The notes beneath the pieces were generated by a model. That model was not told the DNA's origin. It did no database searches and saw only the letters and a list, made by a program, of their open reading frames with translations. The position numbers were made by a program, and so were the translations under genes. Shown piece by piece: positions 1 to 9,196 of a stretch of DNA of 64,000 nt. This stretch comes from an uncultured bacterium (GTDB taxonomy: Bacteria; Bacteroidota; Rhodothermia; Rhodothermales; UBA10348): NCBI GenBank assembly GCA_943788505.1, contig CALSQR010000001.1, positions 248,001-312,000 on the forward strand, in the 5' to 3' direction. Positions within the stretch are counted from its first letter, which is position 1, and the number at the start of each line of letters is the position of its first letter.

Positions 1-46
1 GAGCTCCTTGTAGCGGGTTACCACCACGGATGACAAGTTTGTCCAT
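1..46 (-). CDS. murA: MurA, UDP-GlcNAc 1-carboxyvinyltransferase (N-terminal fragment, cut by window edge)
   Basis: The minus strand from position 46 starts with ATG and reads MDKLVIRGGNPLQGA before the window ends. That is the typical opening of MurA, which transfers enolpyruvate from PEP to UDP-N-acetylglucosamine in the first committed step of peptidoglycan synthesis. Only 15 codons are visible, so the call rests on this N-terminal signature alone. The gene is transcribed leftwards, divergent from the cysteine desulfurase, and shares the 47-202 intergenic region with it. Confidence 0.7.
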   Translation of the reverse strand, partial: MDKLVIRGGNPLQGA

Positions 47-202
47 TATCTCAGATTTCTGAGGGCGATTCTAAAAGGAATGATCGACATCTGGTGACGT
101 CAATATATGGGTGCGCCGGTCGGTTCGAGAGTCCAATGATTCAGAACTCTGAACGTTTCGTTTGTCTGCTGCGTATATCGACACCCCGCATCCCAAAGGA
201 CC

Positions 203-1354
203 ATGACTAACACGACGCATATTTATCTCGACCATTCAGCAACTAGCGCAATTCGCCCCGAAGTATTGGAGGGGATGATGCCGTGGTTGACAAGCCAGTT
301 CGGGAATCCTTCTTCGGTATACCGTGCGGGACGTGAAGCACGCCATGCACTTGAATCGTCAAGAGCTCGTATCGCAACCCTTCTAGGTGTGGGGCCAGCA
401 GAGATTACTTTTACTTCAGGAGGGAGTGAGTCTAACGGTACCGTAATCGCTTCGCATACCAACCCCATGCGTCCTGGGGTAATTACCTCGTCCATTGAGC
501 ACGAGGCAACACTCGAACCCGTCAGGCAACACGATATCCACACGATCATTAAGCCAGATTCGTCGGGCCGCGTGACGAAGGGCATGCTCAGTTCTTTGGG
601 AGAAGAACGTCTCAAGAACACGGGCCTAGCGTCCTTTATGCTGGTGAACAACGAGCTGGGAAGTATCAATCCTATCGTAGAGTTGAGTGACTTCTTGCAT
701 GAACATGGCATCATGATTCATACGGACGCAGCGCAAGCGGTTCGAACGATTGATCTAGTTCCGATAGCCAAGAATGCGGATTACCTGTCCATGTCTGGGC
801 ACAAGTTTGGCGCGCCTAAGGGGAGTGGTATCCTGATGGTAAAAGTCGGTACACCCTACGTACCGCTTATCCGAGGTGGTGGGCAGGAACAGGACCGTAG
901 AGCAGGTACTGAAAATGTGGCTGCAGCCGTTGGGCTTGCTGTTGGCTTGGAATTGGCTATCGCAGAACGGGAGTCATTGGTTGCGCAATGCTTGGCGTTT
1001 AGAGAGATGCTTGTCAATGGATTGACTAATGAACTAGGGGATTCTCTTCGCATCAACTCTTCATTGAACGACAGCTCACCTCACATTCTGAACGTAGCCA
1101 TTGTGAATTCGGATGGGGTTGGTCTCGACGGTGAAATGCTCATTCTTGGATTGGATATCGAAGGCCTGGCAGCATCAGCTGGATCTGCCTGCAGCTCAGG
1201 CACGATAAAGACGAGTCACGTGCTCGATGGTATCGGTGTGGCATCTGATGTCGCGAGAGGAGCACTACGACTGTCTATGGGGCCGCAGACTACGTCAAAG
1301 GAGATCAATCACGCCGTTGAGATAGTTAGTCGGGTCGCGAAGCGGATGATGTAG
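203..1354 (+). CDS. Cysteine desulfurase (NifS/IscS family)
   Basis: A PLP enzyme of 383 aa that removes sulfur from L-cysteine for Fe-S clusters or tRNA thiolation. The start YLDHSATSAIRP, the TFTSGGSESNG segment, the HTDAAQA motif and the PLP-lysine motif MSGHKFGAPKG are all present. The sulfur-accepting Cys lies in a SAGSACSSG loop near the C-terminus; the short insertion around it resembles the NifS/IscS group rather than SufS. The ATG at 203 follows AAAGGA closely. No iscU or other Fe-S assembly gene is adjacent, so whether it serves Fe-S assembly or tRNA sulfuration cannot be decided here. Confidence 0.93.
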   Translation: MTNTTHIYLDHSATSAIRPEVLEGMMPWLTSQFGNPSSVYRAGREARHALESSRARIATLLGVGPAEITFTSGGSESNGTVIASHTNPMRPGVITSSIEHEATLEPVRQHDIHTIIKPDSSGRVTKGMLSSLGEERLKNTGLASFMLVNNELGSINPIVELSDFLHEHGIMIHTDAAQAVRTIDLVPIAKNADYLSMSGHKFGAPKGSGILMVKVGTPYVPLIRGGGQEQDRRAGTENVAAAVGLAVGLELAIAERESLVAQCLAFREMLVNGLTNELGDSLRINSSLNDSSPHILNVAIVNSDGVGLDGEMLILGLDIEGLAASAGSACSSGTIKTSHVLDGIGVASDVARGALRLSMGPQTTSKEINHAVEIVSRVAKRMM

Positions 1355-1513
1355 GCCGGCTGCGCTTGGCGCGAATGCAGTCAAAGGATCAGATCGATCC
1401 GGTTTTCCTGGTCTTCCGACGATTATTGAAAACAGCCGCATATTCGGGTTGGAACGTGAGACTAACCTGAATATCTTGCCAGCCTACGCTAGGATCAACC
1501 AACCCGTCCCATT

Positions 1514-2557
1514 ATGCAGCCGGAAGGAAAACTCGAAGAAATTGGAGCGTTTAAGACGCTAGAACAGTTCATCATCGAGCGTCAATTCACTGTCGAGTCC
1601 TCCACTGGCGCTTTTTCAAGATTGCTGCGCGACATAAGTGTAGCAGCCAAGCTAGTAAACTGGCACATGCGCCGAGCTGGAATTGTCGATGTGTTTGGGA
1701 GTACGGGAGAGATTAATGTTCAGGGCGAGGTCCAAGCAGTGATGGATGCGCTGGCCCATAAAGAATTTGTCAGAGCACTCCGACGCGGCGGGGAATGCTG
1801 TCTAATTGGTTCAGAAGAGCACTCCGAGGCAATTCCGATGCGGACTGCCGACGATAACGAAGGCAAGTACATTGTCCTTCTGGATCCTCTTGATGGATCA
1901 TCCAATATTGAAGTCAACGTATCAGTCGGTACGATATTTAGTATCTATCAGCTTCCTGAAGGTGTTAAGGAGGTCACGCTTGATGCGGCACTGCAGCCCG
2001 GGATCCTACAGGTAGGAGCCGGTTACGTTGTATATGGAAGTTCGACAATCCTTGTTTACACGACCGGGGATGGTGTGAATGGCTTTACATTGGATCCCTC
2101 GATCGGGGAGTTCCTCCTTACGCACCCGGATATTCGAACGCCTGAAGATGGCAACATGTACTCCGTCAACGAAGGCAACTATGAGAGTTTTGACATAGGT
2201 CTTAAGAAGCATATTAAATGGATGCAGCAGGAGAGGGCCGACGACGGAAGACCCCTAAGTACCCGGTATATCGGATCATTCGTAGCTGACTTCCATCGGA
2301 ATCTTCTGAAGGGAGGGCTATACATGTACCCAGCAACTCATAAGAGCCCTGAAGGGAAATTGCGCTTGATGTACGAAGCTAACCCGTTGGCCTACATCGT
2401 AGAGCAGGCTGGTGGTTTGGCTTCAACGGGAAGCCAGCGCATTCTTGAGGTCAAACCGACCAAACTGCATCAGAGAATAGCAGTCTATATTGGAAGCAGG
2501 AAAATGGTGGAGACAGCCGAAGCATTTTTGAGGGGCGAAAGGGACTTAGATCCGTGA
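1514..2557 (+). CDS. fbp: Fructose-1,6-bisphosphatase, class I
   Basis: A 347 aa protein, the usual length for class I FBPase, which hydrolyses fructose-1,6-bisphosphate to fructose-6-phosphate in gluconeogenesis. The metal-binding signature LLDPLDGSSNIEVNVSVGT is intact, as are the central GNMYSVNEGN segment and the C-terminal PATHKSPEGKLRLMYEANP block that carries the sugar-phosphate site. The stop overlaps the GTG start of thrB by four bases (GTGA), which suggests translational coupling. No strong ribosome-binding site precedes the ATG. Confidence 0.96.
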   Translation: MQPEGKLEEIGAFKTLEQFIIERQFTVESSTGAFSRLLRDISVAAKLVNWHMRRAGIVDVFGSTGEINVQGEVQAVMDALAHKEFVRALRRGGECCLIGSEEHSEAIPMRTADDNEGKYIVLLDPLDGSSNIEVNVSVGTIFSIYQLPEGVKEVTLDAALQPGILQVGAGYVVYGSSTILVYTTGDGVNGFTLDPSIGEFLLTHPDIRTPEDGNMYSVNEGNYESFDIGLKKHIKWMQQERADDGRPLSTRYIGSFVADFHRNLLKGGLYMYPATHKSPEGKLRLMYEANPLAYIVEQAGGLASTGSQRILEVKPTKLHQRIAVYIGSRKMVETAEAFLRGERDLDP

Positions 2558-3501
2558 TAGAACCTCGTTCCACTGCCACTGCTTGGGCGCCGGCATCTGT
2601 CTCGAATTTGGGTCCAGGTTTCGATGCCTTAGGAGCCGCCCTCTCGTTTGCTGGTGATACAGTTTCTGTGACTCGAACGGACGGCGGTGGGTGTGTCGTT
2701 CAGTTTGATCCACTTGGTGCTTGGTCTGGTCCTACAGACCCCTCTATGAACACCGCTGCGTTAGCTGCACTTCGCGTAGGAGAGTTGGCCGGCTACACTG
2801 GGGGGCTATTCATCAAGATTCGAAAAGGACTGAAAGCGGGAACGGGTCTTGGCAGTTCTGCGGCAAGCTCAGTAGCAGCGGCTGTCGCTGCTAATGCTCT
2901 TTTTGGGTCCTTACTTTCCCCACATGAACTGATCAATCCTGTAATGCACGGCGAATCGGCTGTTTCAGGGTCGCCGCATGGTGATAACGTCCTTCCATCG
3001 TTATTTGGCGGATTTGTATTGGGACGTTCTCGCAGCCCACTAAACCATGTCCGAATTCAAGGATGGGATGGACTCCATCTTGCCATCATCTTACCTGACA
3101 TTCAAGTCTTAACTCGTTCTGCGCGGGAAATATTGCCTACAAGCATTTCTCTTGCTGACGCTGTAGACCACGCATCGAGGCTCGGGCTGTTGGTAGATGC
3201 GTTGCACCGTCAGGATGCTCAGGCCTTAGCAACCCTTGCGATGAGCGACCAACTCATTGAACCGCTTCGTGCTTCCTTGATTTCCGTTTATGATGTGATA
3301 AAACAAGCCGCTTTGGATGCAGGTGCTCTGGGGTGCGCGCTTTCCGGGTCAGGACCGGCGATGCTCGCTTTTTCTGACGATCAAGAAGAGGCAGAATTAA
3401 TCCGGCAGGCCATGGAAACTGCATGTACTACCCTTAATGTTGAGTGCTTAACGGTGATAGACAAGATTAACAATCAGGGCGCTCACGTCATTGTAGGGTG
3501 A
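2554..3501 (+). CDS. thrB: Homoserine kinase (GHMP family)
   Basis: A 315 aa GHMP-fold kinase that phosphorylates L-homoserine with ATP in threonine synthesis. The N-terminal APASVSNLGPGFDALGAAL motif and the phosphate loop KAGTGLGSSAASSVAAAVA are characteristic of ThrB, and a C-terminal GCALSGSGPAMLAF motif closes the fold. The GTG start at 2554 overlaps the fbp stop, and thrC begins 20 bp downstream, so fbp-thrB-thrC look like one transcript. The usual upstream partner thrA is not in this window. Confidence 0.95.
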   Translation: MIEPRSTATAWAPASVSNLGPGFDALGAALSFAGDTVSVTRTDGGGCVVQFDPLGAWSGPTDPSMNTAALAALRVGELAGYTGGLFIKIRKGLKAGTGLGSSAASSVAAAVAANALFGSLLSPHELINPVMHGESAVSGSPHGDNVLPSLFGGFVLGRSRSPLNHVRIQGWDGLHLAIILPDIQVLTRSAREILPTSISLADAVDHASRLGLLVDALHRQDAQALATLAMSDQLIEPLRASLISVYDVIKQAALDAGALGCALSGSGPAMLAFSDDQEEAELIRQAMETACTTLNVECLTVIDKINNQGAHVIVG

Positions 3502-3521
3502 TTTGACAGTCACAGAGGTAC

Positions 3522-4805
3522 ATGATGATTTCATTTTGCAGTACACGTGATCCAGCGCTACTTGCCTCTGCTGGAGAGGCTTTGGAGGTGGGCCTAGCGT
3601 CAGATGGTGGCTTGTTCATACCGCAATCGTTTCCAACGATTGATGTTGCGGCCTTGCCTTCTGAAAGCTTTCAGGAGATGGCTAAGATGTGGTTACACGC
3701 CTGGCTAAAAGGGACTGAGTTCGAGAAGGACATATCTTCCGTCGTAGACGATGCCCTCAACTTTTCTGTACCTATCTATCGTCTAGACGAGAATACAGCT
3801 GTTCTTGAACTGTTTCACGGTCCAACCTTATCGTTCAAGGACTACGGCGCAAGAACAATGGCACGGCTACTTGGCCAGCGCCTTGCAAGAACTGGGGGTA
3901 ATAGAATTATTCTTGTGGCAACTTCCGGAGACACAGGGAGCGCCGTGGCCGACGGTTTCGCTGGGATTGATGGCATCCAAGTAGTTCTGCTTTACCCAAG
4001 CGGTGGTGTAAGCGAAATCCAGGAACGGCAATTGATTGTCGAGCGGCCCAATGTGCAGGCTCTCCGTGTCAAAGGGTCTTTTGATGACTGTCAGCAATTA
4101 GTCAAAGGTGCCTTCGCTGATCCTGCATTAGTAGGAATACCACTTTCAACAGCCAATTCTATCAATATTGGAAGGCTTCTCCCACAGATGCTTTACTATG
4201 TCTGGGCTGTTAAGCACTTGCAGAACAACGACATTGAGTTCTATGTACCTAGTGGAAACCTAGGTAATATGACCGCTGGGGTAATGACTCATCTGGCGGG
4301 ATTATCTGTGCATGGATTACGGGCTGCTCACAATGCCAACGATTTTTACCCCGCCTTCCTGCTAGATCCCTCCACAGCTTTCGGATCAACTATTCAGACA
4401 TTGTCTAATGCGATGGATGTAGGGGCCCCTTCAAATTTCGAGAGACTGCAGGCTTTATTGAATCCGGCCAAAATGCGTCAGTTAATTCAGGGTGAGGTGG
4501 TCTCCGACCAGGACACTATCGCATCCATGCAACGGGTATATGAACAATACGGTTATTTAGCAGACCCTCACACGGCTGTAGGGCTTGAGGCATCGCGCAG
4601 ATTCCGCCTCAAGAGTGGGGAAGAGCGGCTTCACGTCATTCTCTCGACAGCTCATCCAGCAAAATTTCCAGAGGTTTGCGAACGGGCGTTGGGGATCAAA
4701 CCAGTAGAACCTGCTCAACTGGCTGCTCTTCGAGATGCTTCAACGAATGTGGTCGACATTGGAGCGCAAAGAGAGCACTTAGCAAGCGTTCTTTTAGGCT
4801 TGTGA
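3522..4805 (+). CDS. thrC: Threonine synthase
   Basis: A PLP-dependent lyase of 427 aa that converts O-phosphohomoserine to threonine. The PLP lysine sits in the motif LSFKDYGARTMARLLG, and the family blocks VATSGDTGSAVADGF, SANSINIGRLLPQ and PSGNLGNMTAG are all visible. The length and motifs fit the longer, E. coli/yeast-like class of threonine synthase. It is the last gene of the fbp-thrB-thrC run and ends only 14 bp from the convergent M23 peptidase gene. No clear terminator separates the two. Confidence 0.95.
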   Translation: MMISFCSTRDPALLASAGEALEVGLASDGGLFIPQSFPTIDVAALPSESFQEMAKMWLHAWLKGTEFEKDISSVVDDALNFSVPIYRLDENTAVLELFHGPTLSFKDYGARTMARLLGQRLARTGGNRIILVATSGDTGSAVADGFAGIDGIQVVLLYPSGGVSEIQERQLIVERPNVQALRVKGSFDDCQQLVKGAFADPALVGIPLSTANSINIGRLLPQMLYYVWAVKHLQNNDIEFYVPSGNLGNMTAGVMTHLAGLSVHGLRAAHNANDFYPAFLLDPSTAFGSTIQTLSNAMDVGAPSNFERLQALLNPAKMRQLIQGEVVSDQDTIASMQRVYEQYGYLADPHTAVGLEASRRFRLKSGEERLHVILSTAHPAKFPEVCERALGIKPVEPAQLAALRDASTNVVDIGAQREHLASVLLGL

Positions 4806-4819
4806 GGTAGACGAGAGGG

Positions 4820-6580
4820 TCAGCGTGTAAAGGGAATCTCACGCGAAGCCGTATTGCCCTTGTTGTCTGTTACCGTCATCTCCAGCATGTGAGAACCACG
4901 CGGCAGGTCATTCTCGAAACGATGCCGAAGAAGTTGATATTTGGCATCATACTCAAAAAGCACCCACTCCCCGTCAATAGTACCCCGATAGGATCTTATA
5001 CCACTGAAACCATCACGAATGCGGATTCTTATCTCGCCCGTAGATGCCATATTCTTACCCGGAGAGATGTTCAGAGGGCGTATTTCGGGTGGATCGTCAT
5101 CTACCGTGACTACAAACGTACCGAAGCTGCGAACGCTTGTTTTCACACTTCGCCCATTCCACTCGCCGCCGGCCCAGGAAAGGGACCCGTTACTAGAAAC
5201 CTGTGCGATCACAGCTTTGTCGTGTAGCTCTTCGGGGAGATCGGGGGCGGAGATCTCGAGAGAAAGTGGCTTGTGAACTGGCACGACGCGGTCATGAACG
5301 CTGTGAAGTGCTGAATAGACAGGCCGCTTTAAACCGAAGGCGGGTAGTTCTGAGTAATGAAACTGGATATCGTCGTAAAGCGCACCTGCAGGGGCTCGAA
5401 GTGTGAACCCTCTGGCTCTGTATGTGAATAGTTCTTCGTGGCTCCATCTATATACCTCTGAGCTCTCATCGATTCCGGATGAGTCTTCAGAGTAGGTGCC
5501 AAAGACGTCAAACGAGAAACCAGCGGCATTTCCATAGGCGTCTTCAACTTGTACGTCGATGTCAGATACATCGCCTGGCGTCACTGTGAAAACACCTTCG
5601 TCCTTCGTTTCGTACATCGGTAACTCGTTGCCGGGCAACACAAATCCGCGCTGGACCCATCTGCCTGATGAACTCCGTTCAGCGTAATCCACATGAGCGT
5701 TGATAAAACGAGTTTGGTCAAACGCAAAGCGCTCTAGAACAGACTCGAAAATTGACTCGTCATCTTTTAATACTCGTATTTTGTACTGACCTAACAGGTT
5801 GTTCGAGCCATCATGGAAATCATGGGTCTGAACTCCAATACCTATGGGGCCCGATGCCTCAATTCTGTCCACGCATTGCATCACGATTGATCCGTTGTTG
5901 CGAATCAGCTCCACGAAGGCACTTTCACCCGCTTCGATAATTCTCCAACCGCCGGTTCTGGAATCCCTTAGTCTAATTCGTGATGTGGTGCCCAGTGCGT
6001 AGACTTTAAAACGATAAATCCGGGGTTTGATCGTGTCTTTAACGTCAAATCCCCATAACAAAGGATTCATGGGCCAGCCCGTTCGTTCATCCCGGATCTC
6101 GAAGTGGAGATGAGGACCAGACGATCCACCGGAATTACCTGAATAGGCTATGAGTTCTCCTTTTAGAACAGGAAAACGACCTCGATCAGGAAACATCTGG
6201 ACGTCAAATCGTTCTTCAGCGTACTGACGTTCTTTAACTGCCAACTGGATGTTTTCGCTAAAACGATCTAGGTGACCGTAGACAGTCATGTAGCCATTCT
6301 GATGCGAAAGGTATAACGCGTTGCCGTAGCCACCTGGCGAAACAGCGACGCGAGACACCCATCCATCGGCGGCGGCATACACAGGATACCCAGCGTGGCC
6401 CTGGGTTTTCATATCCAGACCACCATGGAAATGATTACTTCGCATCTCCGCGAAGCTGCCGGCCAGATACAATGGAATCCCGAGAGGGGATTCAAAATAA
6501 TCATCCGGATAAGGATCCGGATTGGCACTACCAAATAGAATAAAGGCAATCGCTCCTGCCACTATGGCACGCCACTTCAT
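4820..6580 (-). CDS. Secreted M23 (LytM) family metallopeptidase with C-terminal beta-rich domains
   Basis: A 586 aa exported protein. The N-terminus (KWRAIVAGAIAFILFGSA) is a short signal peptide. A LytM/peptidase M23 domain follows at about residues 45-180, with the zinc ligands HFHGGLDM (HxxxD) and the GPHLHFEIRD (HxH) motif intact, so it should be an active endopeptidase on peptidoglycan cross-links. The remaining 400 residues carry no motif I recognise by name; their pattern suggests beta-sandwich modules, including a DGFSGIRSYRGTIDG segment like those in long Bacteroidota M23 proteins. It is divergent from the AI-2E gene with only about 21 bp between start codons. Confidence 0.9.
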   Translation of the reverse strand: MKWRAIVAGAIAFILFGSANPDPYPDDYFESPLGIPLYLAGSFAEMRSNHFHGGLDMKTQGHAGYPVYAAADGWVSRVAVSPGGYGNALYLSHQNGYMTVYGHLDRFSENIQLAVKERQYAEERFDVQMFPDRGRFPVLKGELIAYSGNSGGSSGPHLHFEIRDERTGWPMNPLLWGFDVKDTIKPRIYRFKVYALGTTSRIRLRDSRTGGWRIIEAGESAFVELIRNNGSIVMQCVDRIEASGPIGIGVQTHDFHDGSNNLLGQYKIRVLKDDESIFESVLERFAFDQTRFINAHVDYAERSSSGRWVQRGFVLPGNELPMYETKDEGVFTVTPGDVSDIDVQVEDAYGNAAGFSFDVFGTYSEDSSGIDESSEVYRWSHEELFTYRARGFTLRAPAGALYDDIQFHYSELPAFGLKRPVYSALHSVHDRVVPVHKPLSLEISAPDLPEELHDKAVIAQVSSNGSLSWAGGEWNGRSVKTSVRSFGTFVVTVDDDPPEIRPLNISPGKNMASTGEIRIRIRDGFSGIRSYRGTIDGEWVLFEYDAKYQLLRHRFENDLPRGSHMLEMTVTDNKGNTASREIPFTR

Positions 6581-6601
6581 ATCGCGTAATTCCTCTTGAG
6601 A

Positions 6602-7654
6602 ATGGTTCGCTTCAGCAAGAATAGCAATCTGTCCAATGTGTTCCTCGGCATTATAGCCGTTTTTGTCCTGGGCGTCATCTTCGTTCAGCTCAAGACGGTT
6701 CTCATGCCGTTTGTCATCGCTATCCTGCTCTCGATTATCTGTAAGCCGATGATTCTATGGCTGCGGAATAAGGGTATTCCCATGTTTGCGGCTCTTTTCG
6801 GAGTGTTATTGTTGTTTTCCCTCGTTCTATTCCTGGTGGGCTGGGTGTTGTTCTCGTCAACCGAGTCCTTTATAGCCGAGTTGCCGGGGTATCAGTCAAA
6901 AATGTCCGTAATCGTTAGCGATATGGAAGCTTGGCTCATCTCGATGGCGGAACGCTTGAATTTGCAGGTGAGTGACTTTAAATGGAGTGATGCAATACAA
7001 CTTTCTTCCGTGACGGCAGCGGTTACATCGGGGCTAGGCTCGTTCATCAGTTTCGTTACGACCACATTCCTTGTTTTGCTTTTTATGCTCTTTATCCTTG
7101 CTTCGAGCGGCGAGCTGGGCATGAAAGTCAGAAGTGCATTTCCTGAGCAATACGCAGACTGGATGGCTTCTGTGTTAAAGACGGTGGACTCGCAAGTACG
7201 TCAGTACCTGGTCACAAAGACATTGGTCAGCGTAGGGACCGGGACGGTGACGTGGTTAACCCTTTGGTTGATCGGCGTCGATTTCCCCTTGGTATTCGGC
7301 TTCATTGCTTTCACGCTTAACTATATCCCAAATATTGGAAGTACGATAGCCGTTCTATTTCCCTTTGCATTAAGCTTGTTACAGTTTGAGACGTTGACGG
7401 CACCGTTACTAGTTCTGTTGGGACTTGGGTCGACTCAAATCCTGATGGGCAACGTTATTGAGCCTCGAATCATGGGATATAGTCTAAATCTTAGCCCATT
7501 ACTGATTCTTGTTTCCCTAATCTTTTGGGGTTGGCTCTGGGGCCTGTGGGGTATGGTGCTAGCCGTTCCACTTATGGCTACCATCAAGATCGTGTTTGAA
7601 AACCTAGAGCCCATGCGGCCGATTGGCAAGCTCATGAATGGACCGGCGCACTAG
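6602..7654 (+). CDS. AI-2E family transporter (YdgG/TqsA/PerM superfamily)
   Basis: About 350 aa with the arrangement of this family: two N-terminal membrane segments, a soluble middle region around residues 90-140, then five or more membrane helices. The C-terminal block with the VIEPRIMGYSLNLSPLLIL segment and the WGLWGMVLAVPL motif is diagnostic. Family members export autoinducer-2 or act as putative permeases or Na+/H+ antiporters, so the substrate cannot be assigned. An in-frame TTG at 6596 is an alternative start; I prefer the ATG at 6602. The gene lies divergent to the M23 peptidase and convergent to hutF. Confidence 0.85.
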   Translation: MVRFSKNSNLSNVFLGIIAVFVLGVIFVQLKTVLMPFVIAILLSIICKPMILWLRNKGIPMFAALFGVLLLFSLVLFLVGWVLFSSTESFIAELPGYQSKMSVIVSDMEAWLISMAERLNLQVSDFKWSDAIQLSSVTAAVTSGLGSFISFVTTTFLVLLFMLFILASSGELGMKVRSAFPEQYADWMASVLKTVDSQVRQYLVTKTLVSVGTGTVTWLTLWLIGVDFPLVFGFIAFTLNYIPNIGSTIAVLFPFALSLLQFETLTAPLLVLLGLGSTQILMGNVIEPRIMGYSLNLSPLLILVSLIFWGWLWGLWGMVLAVPLMATIKIVFENLEPMRPIGKLMNGPAH

Positions 7655-7731
7655 AATTGTATGCGCAGGTAGGCAGCAATACTAACCTACGGGGAACGGC
7701 TCGTCGAGTCTGCGCCTTTAAACGCCCCTTT

Positions 7732-9048
7732 CTATGTAGTCTGCAGTCTGGGTCTTCCTGAAGTATAGACCTGGCTGATTACCGATTTGTCGCCAGAGTA
7801 CATGCATGCTGCCAATGCGTCATCGGGTGTACGAGCATCGAGAAGTGGGTGATGATCAGATAAAACAACCAGGTCAGCAGAAGACCCTTCTTCGATTCGT
7901 CCAACGGCCATTCCGCTGGCACGTCTTCCACCCTCGCAAGCCTGCAGGTATAGCCTTGTGGCCACGGAAAGTAAGGCATCCATCTTGAACGCATTTCGCC
8001 GGCGGGAAGACAGCCGCTGTTGCCAATCCATCAGGCGGATTTCCTGAAATGGGTCAACGCATAGATTACTGTCCGAGCCAATACCCCATGTCCCGCCTTC
8101 GGAGATAAACCTACTCAAGGGGAAAAAACCATCGCCCAGATCCGCCTCAGTCGTCGGGCACAGTCCTACAGTAATTTGGCGCTCAATCAATTGCCTTCGT
8201 TCTGGGTCGCTCATATGCGTTGCATGAATCAGGCACCAGCTAGAATCTGGCTCAAAAGCATCCAAGAGCCATTCAACGGGCCTCTTTCTGTGCGCTAAAA
8301 TACACTCATTGACCTCTCGAACTTGCTCGGCGATGTGGATGTGAACGGGTGCGTGTGGAGCCGTATCTGCTCGATGATCTATCACAGCTCGTATTGAGTC
8401 CAGCCCTACAGCCCGAAGCGAATGAGGAGCATAGCCAATTGATTGTAGCGGAGAGCGAGGGCTCTCATCACGCAAGTGTTCAATCAATCGCAAATAGACC
8501 TGGGTGTCCAGACCAAAGGATCGTTGCTCCGGTGCTAGAGGTTGTTCACCAAAGCCTGCCTGCTGATACAGCACGGGAAGCAACATCATCCTCATTCCCG
8601 TAGATTCTGAGGCACGCAGAAGTGACTCAGCCATCAATACAGGTATTTCCGCATTATCTCTTTGAACTGCTCCATGCGTGTAATGGAACTCACAGACTGT
8701 AGTGTAGCCATGTGAAAGCATATCGGCATATAGACGTTGCGCCCCCTTAAACTGGGAATCTGTAGTCAAGGCCGCTGCTTCGGAATACATACGGGATCTC
8801 CACGACCAGAAATCATCCTCCGGACGCGAAAAACGCTGAGTGCGACCGACTAGGTGCCGCTGAAAGGCATGGGAATGAAGGTTGATCATGCCCGGAATAC
8901 AGATGGGGAGATCCGGCGGCGTAATGGCAGGCCCAACAGAGACAATCAATCCGTCCTTATCGATCGAAAGCTCCATGTGCTGGTGCCATCCATTGGGCAG
9001 CAGCATCCATTCTGCGGAGAGAGTATGTAGGCCGGCGGAATCAATCAT
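7732..9048 (-). CDS. hutF: Formimidoylglutamate deiminase
   Basis: A 438 aa amidohydrolase-superfamily protein. The N-terminal metal motif is INLHSHAFQRH, typical of HutF, and HIHIAEQ, LIHATHM and the aspartate motif GIGSDSN follow. HutF converts N-formimidoyl-L-glutamate to N-formyl-L-glutamate and ammonia in the five-step branch of histidine degradation. No other hut gene (hutH, hutU, hutI, hutG) lies in the window, so the pathway must be completed elsewhere or this is a related deaminase. It lies downstream of moxR on the same strand, with 148 bp between them. Confidence 0.85.
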   Translation of the reverse strand: MIDSAGLHTLSAEWMLLPNGWHQHMELSIDKDGLIVSVGPAITPPDLPICIPGMINLHSHAFQRHLVGRTQRFSRPEDDFWSWRSRMYSEAAALTTDSQFKGAQRLYADMLSHGYTTVCEFHYTHGAVQRDNAEIPVLMAESLLRASESTGMRMMLLPVLYQQAGFGEQPLAPEQRSFGLDTQVYLRLIEHLRDESPRSPLQSIGYAPHSLRAVGLDSIRAVIDHRADTAPHAPVHIHIAEQVREVNECILAHRKRPVEWLLDAFEPDSSWCLIHATHMSDPERRQLIERQITVGLCPTTEADLGDGFFPLSRFISEGGTWGIGSDSNLCVDPFQEIRLMDWQQRLSSRRRNAFKMDALLSVATRLYLQACEGGRRASGMAVGRIEEGSSADLVVLSDHHPLLDARTPDDALAACMYSGDKSVISQVYTSGRPRLQTT

Positions 9049-9196
9049 TCCGCAAGGTAGTGAACACGCTCAATTGTATAGGCAGGCGAAACGCTGTTTG
9101 CCGATCAATACAGATAAACGAGGACAGACCACAAAGTGCAACTAACCCTTAACAGATTGAAAGGTTAGAAAGGATGAATATCTGCACTCGTTCGGG

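Noticed and set aside
118-140. tRNA-like T-loop sequence (GGTTCGAGAGTCC)
   Set aside because: No matching acceptor, D or anticodon arms can be built around it.
7655-7731. Terminator between the AI-2E gene and hutF
   Set aside because: Only a five-base GTAGG/CCTAC stem is present, with no T-tract, too weak to call.
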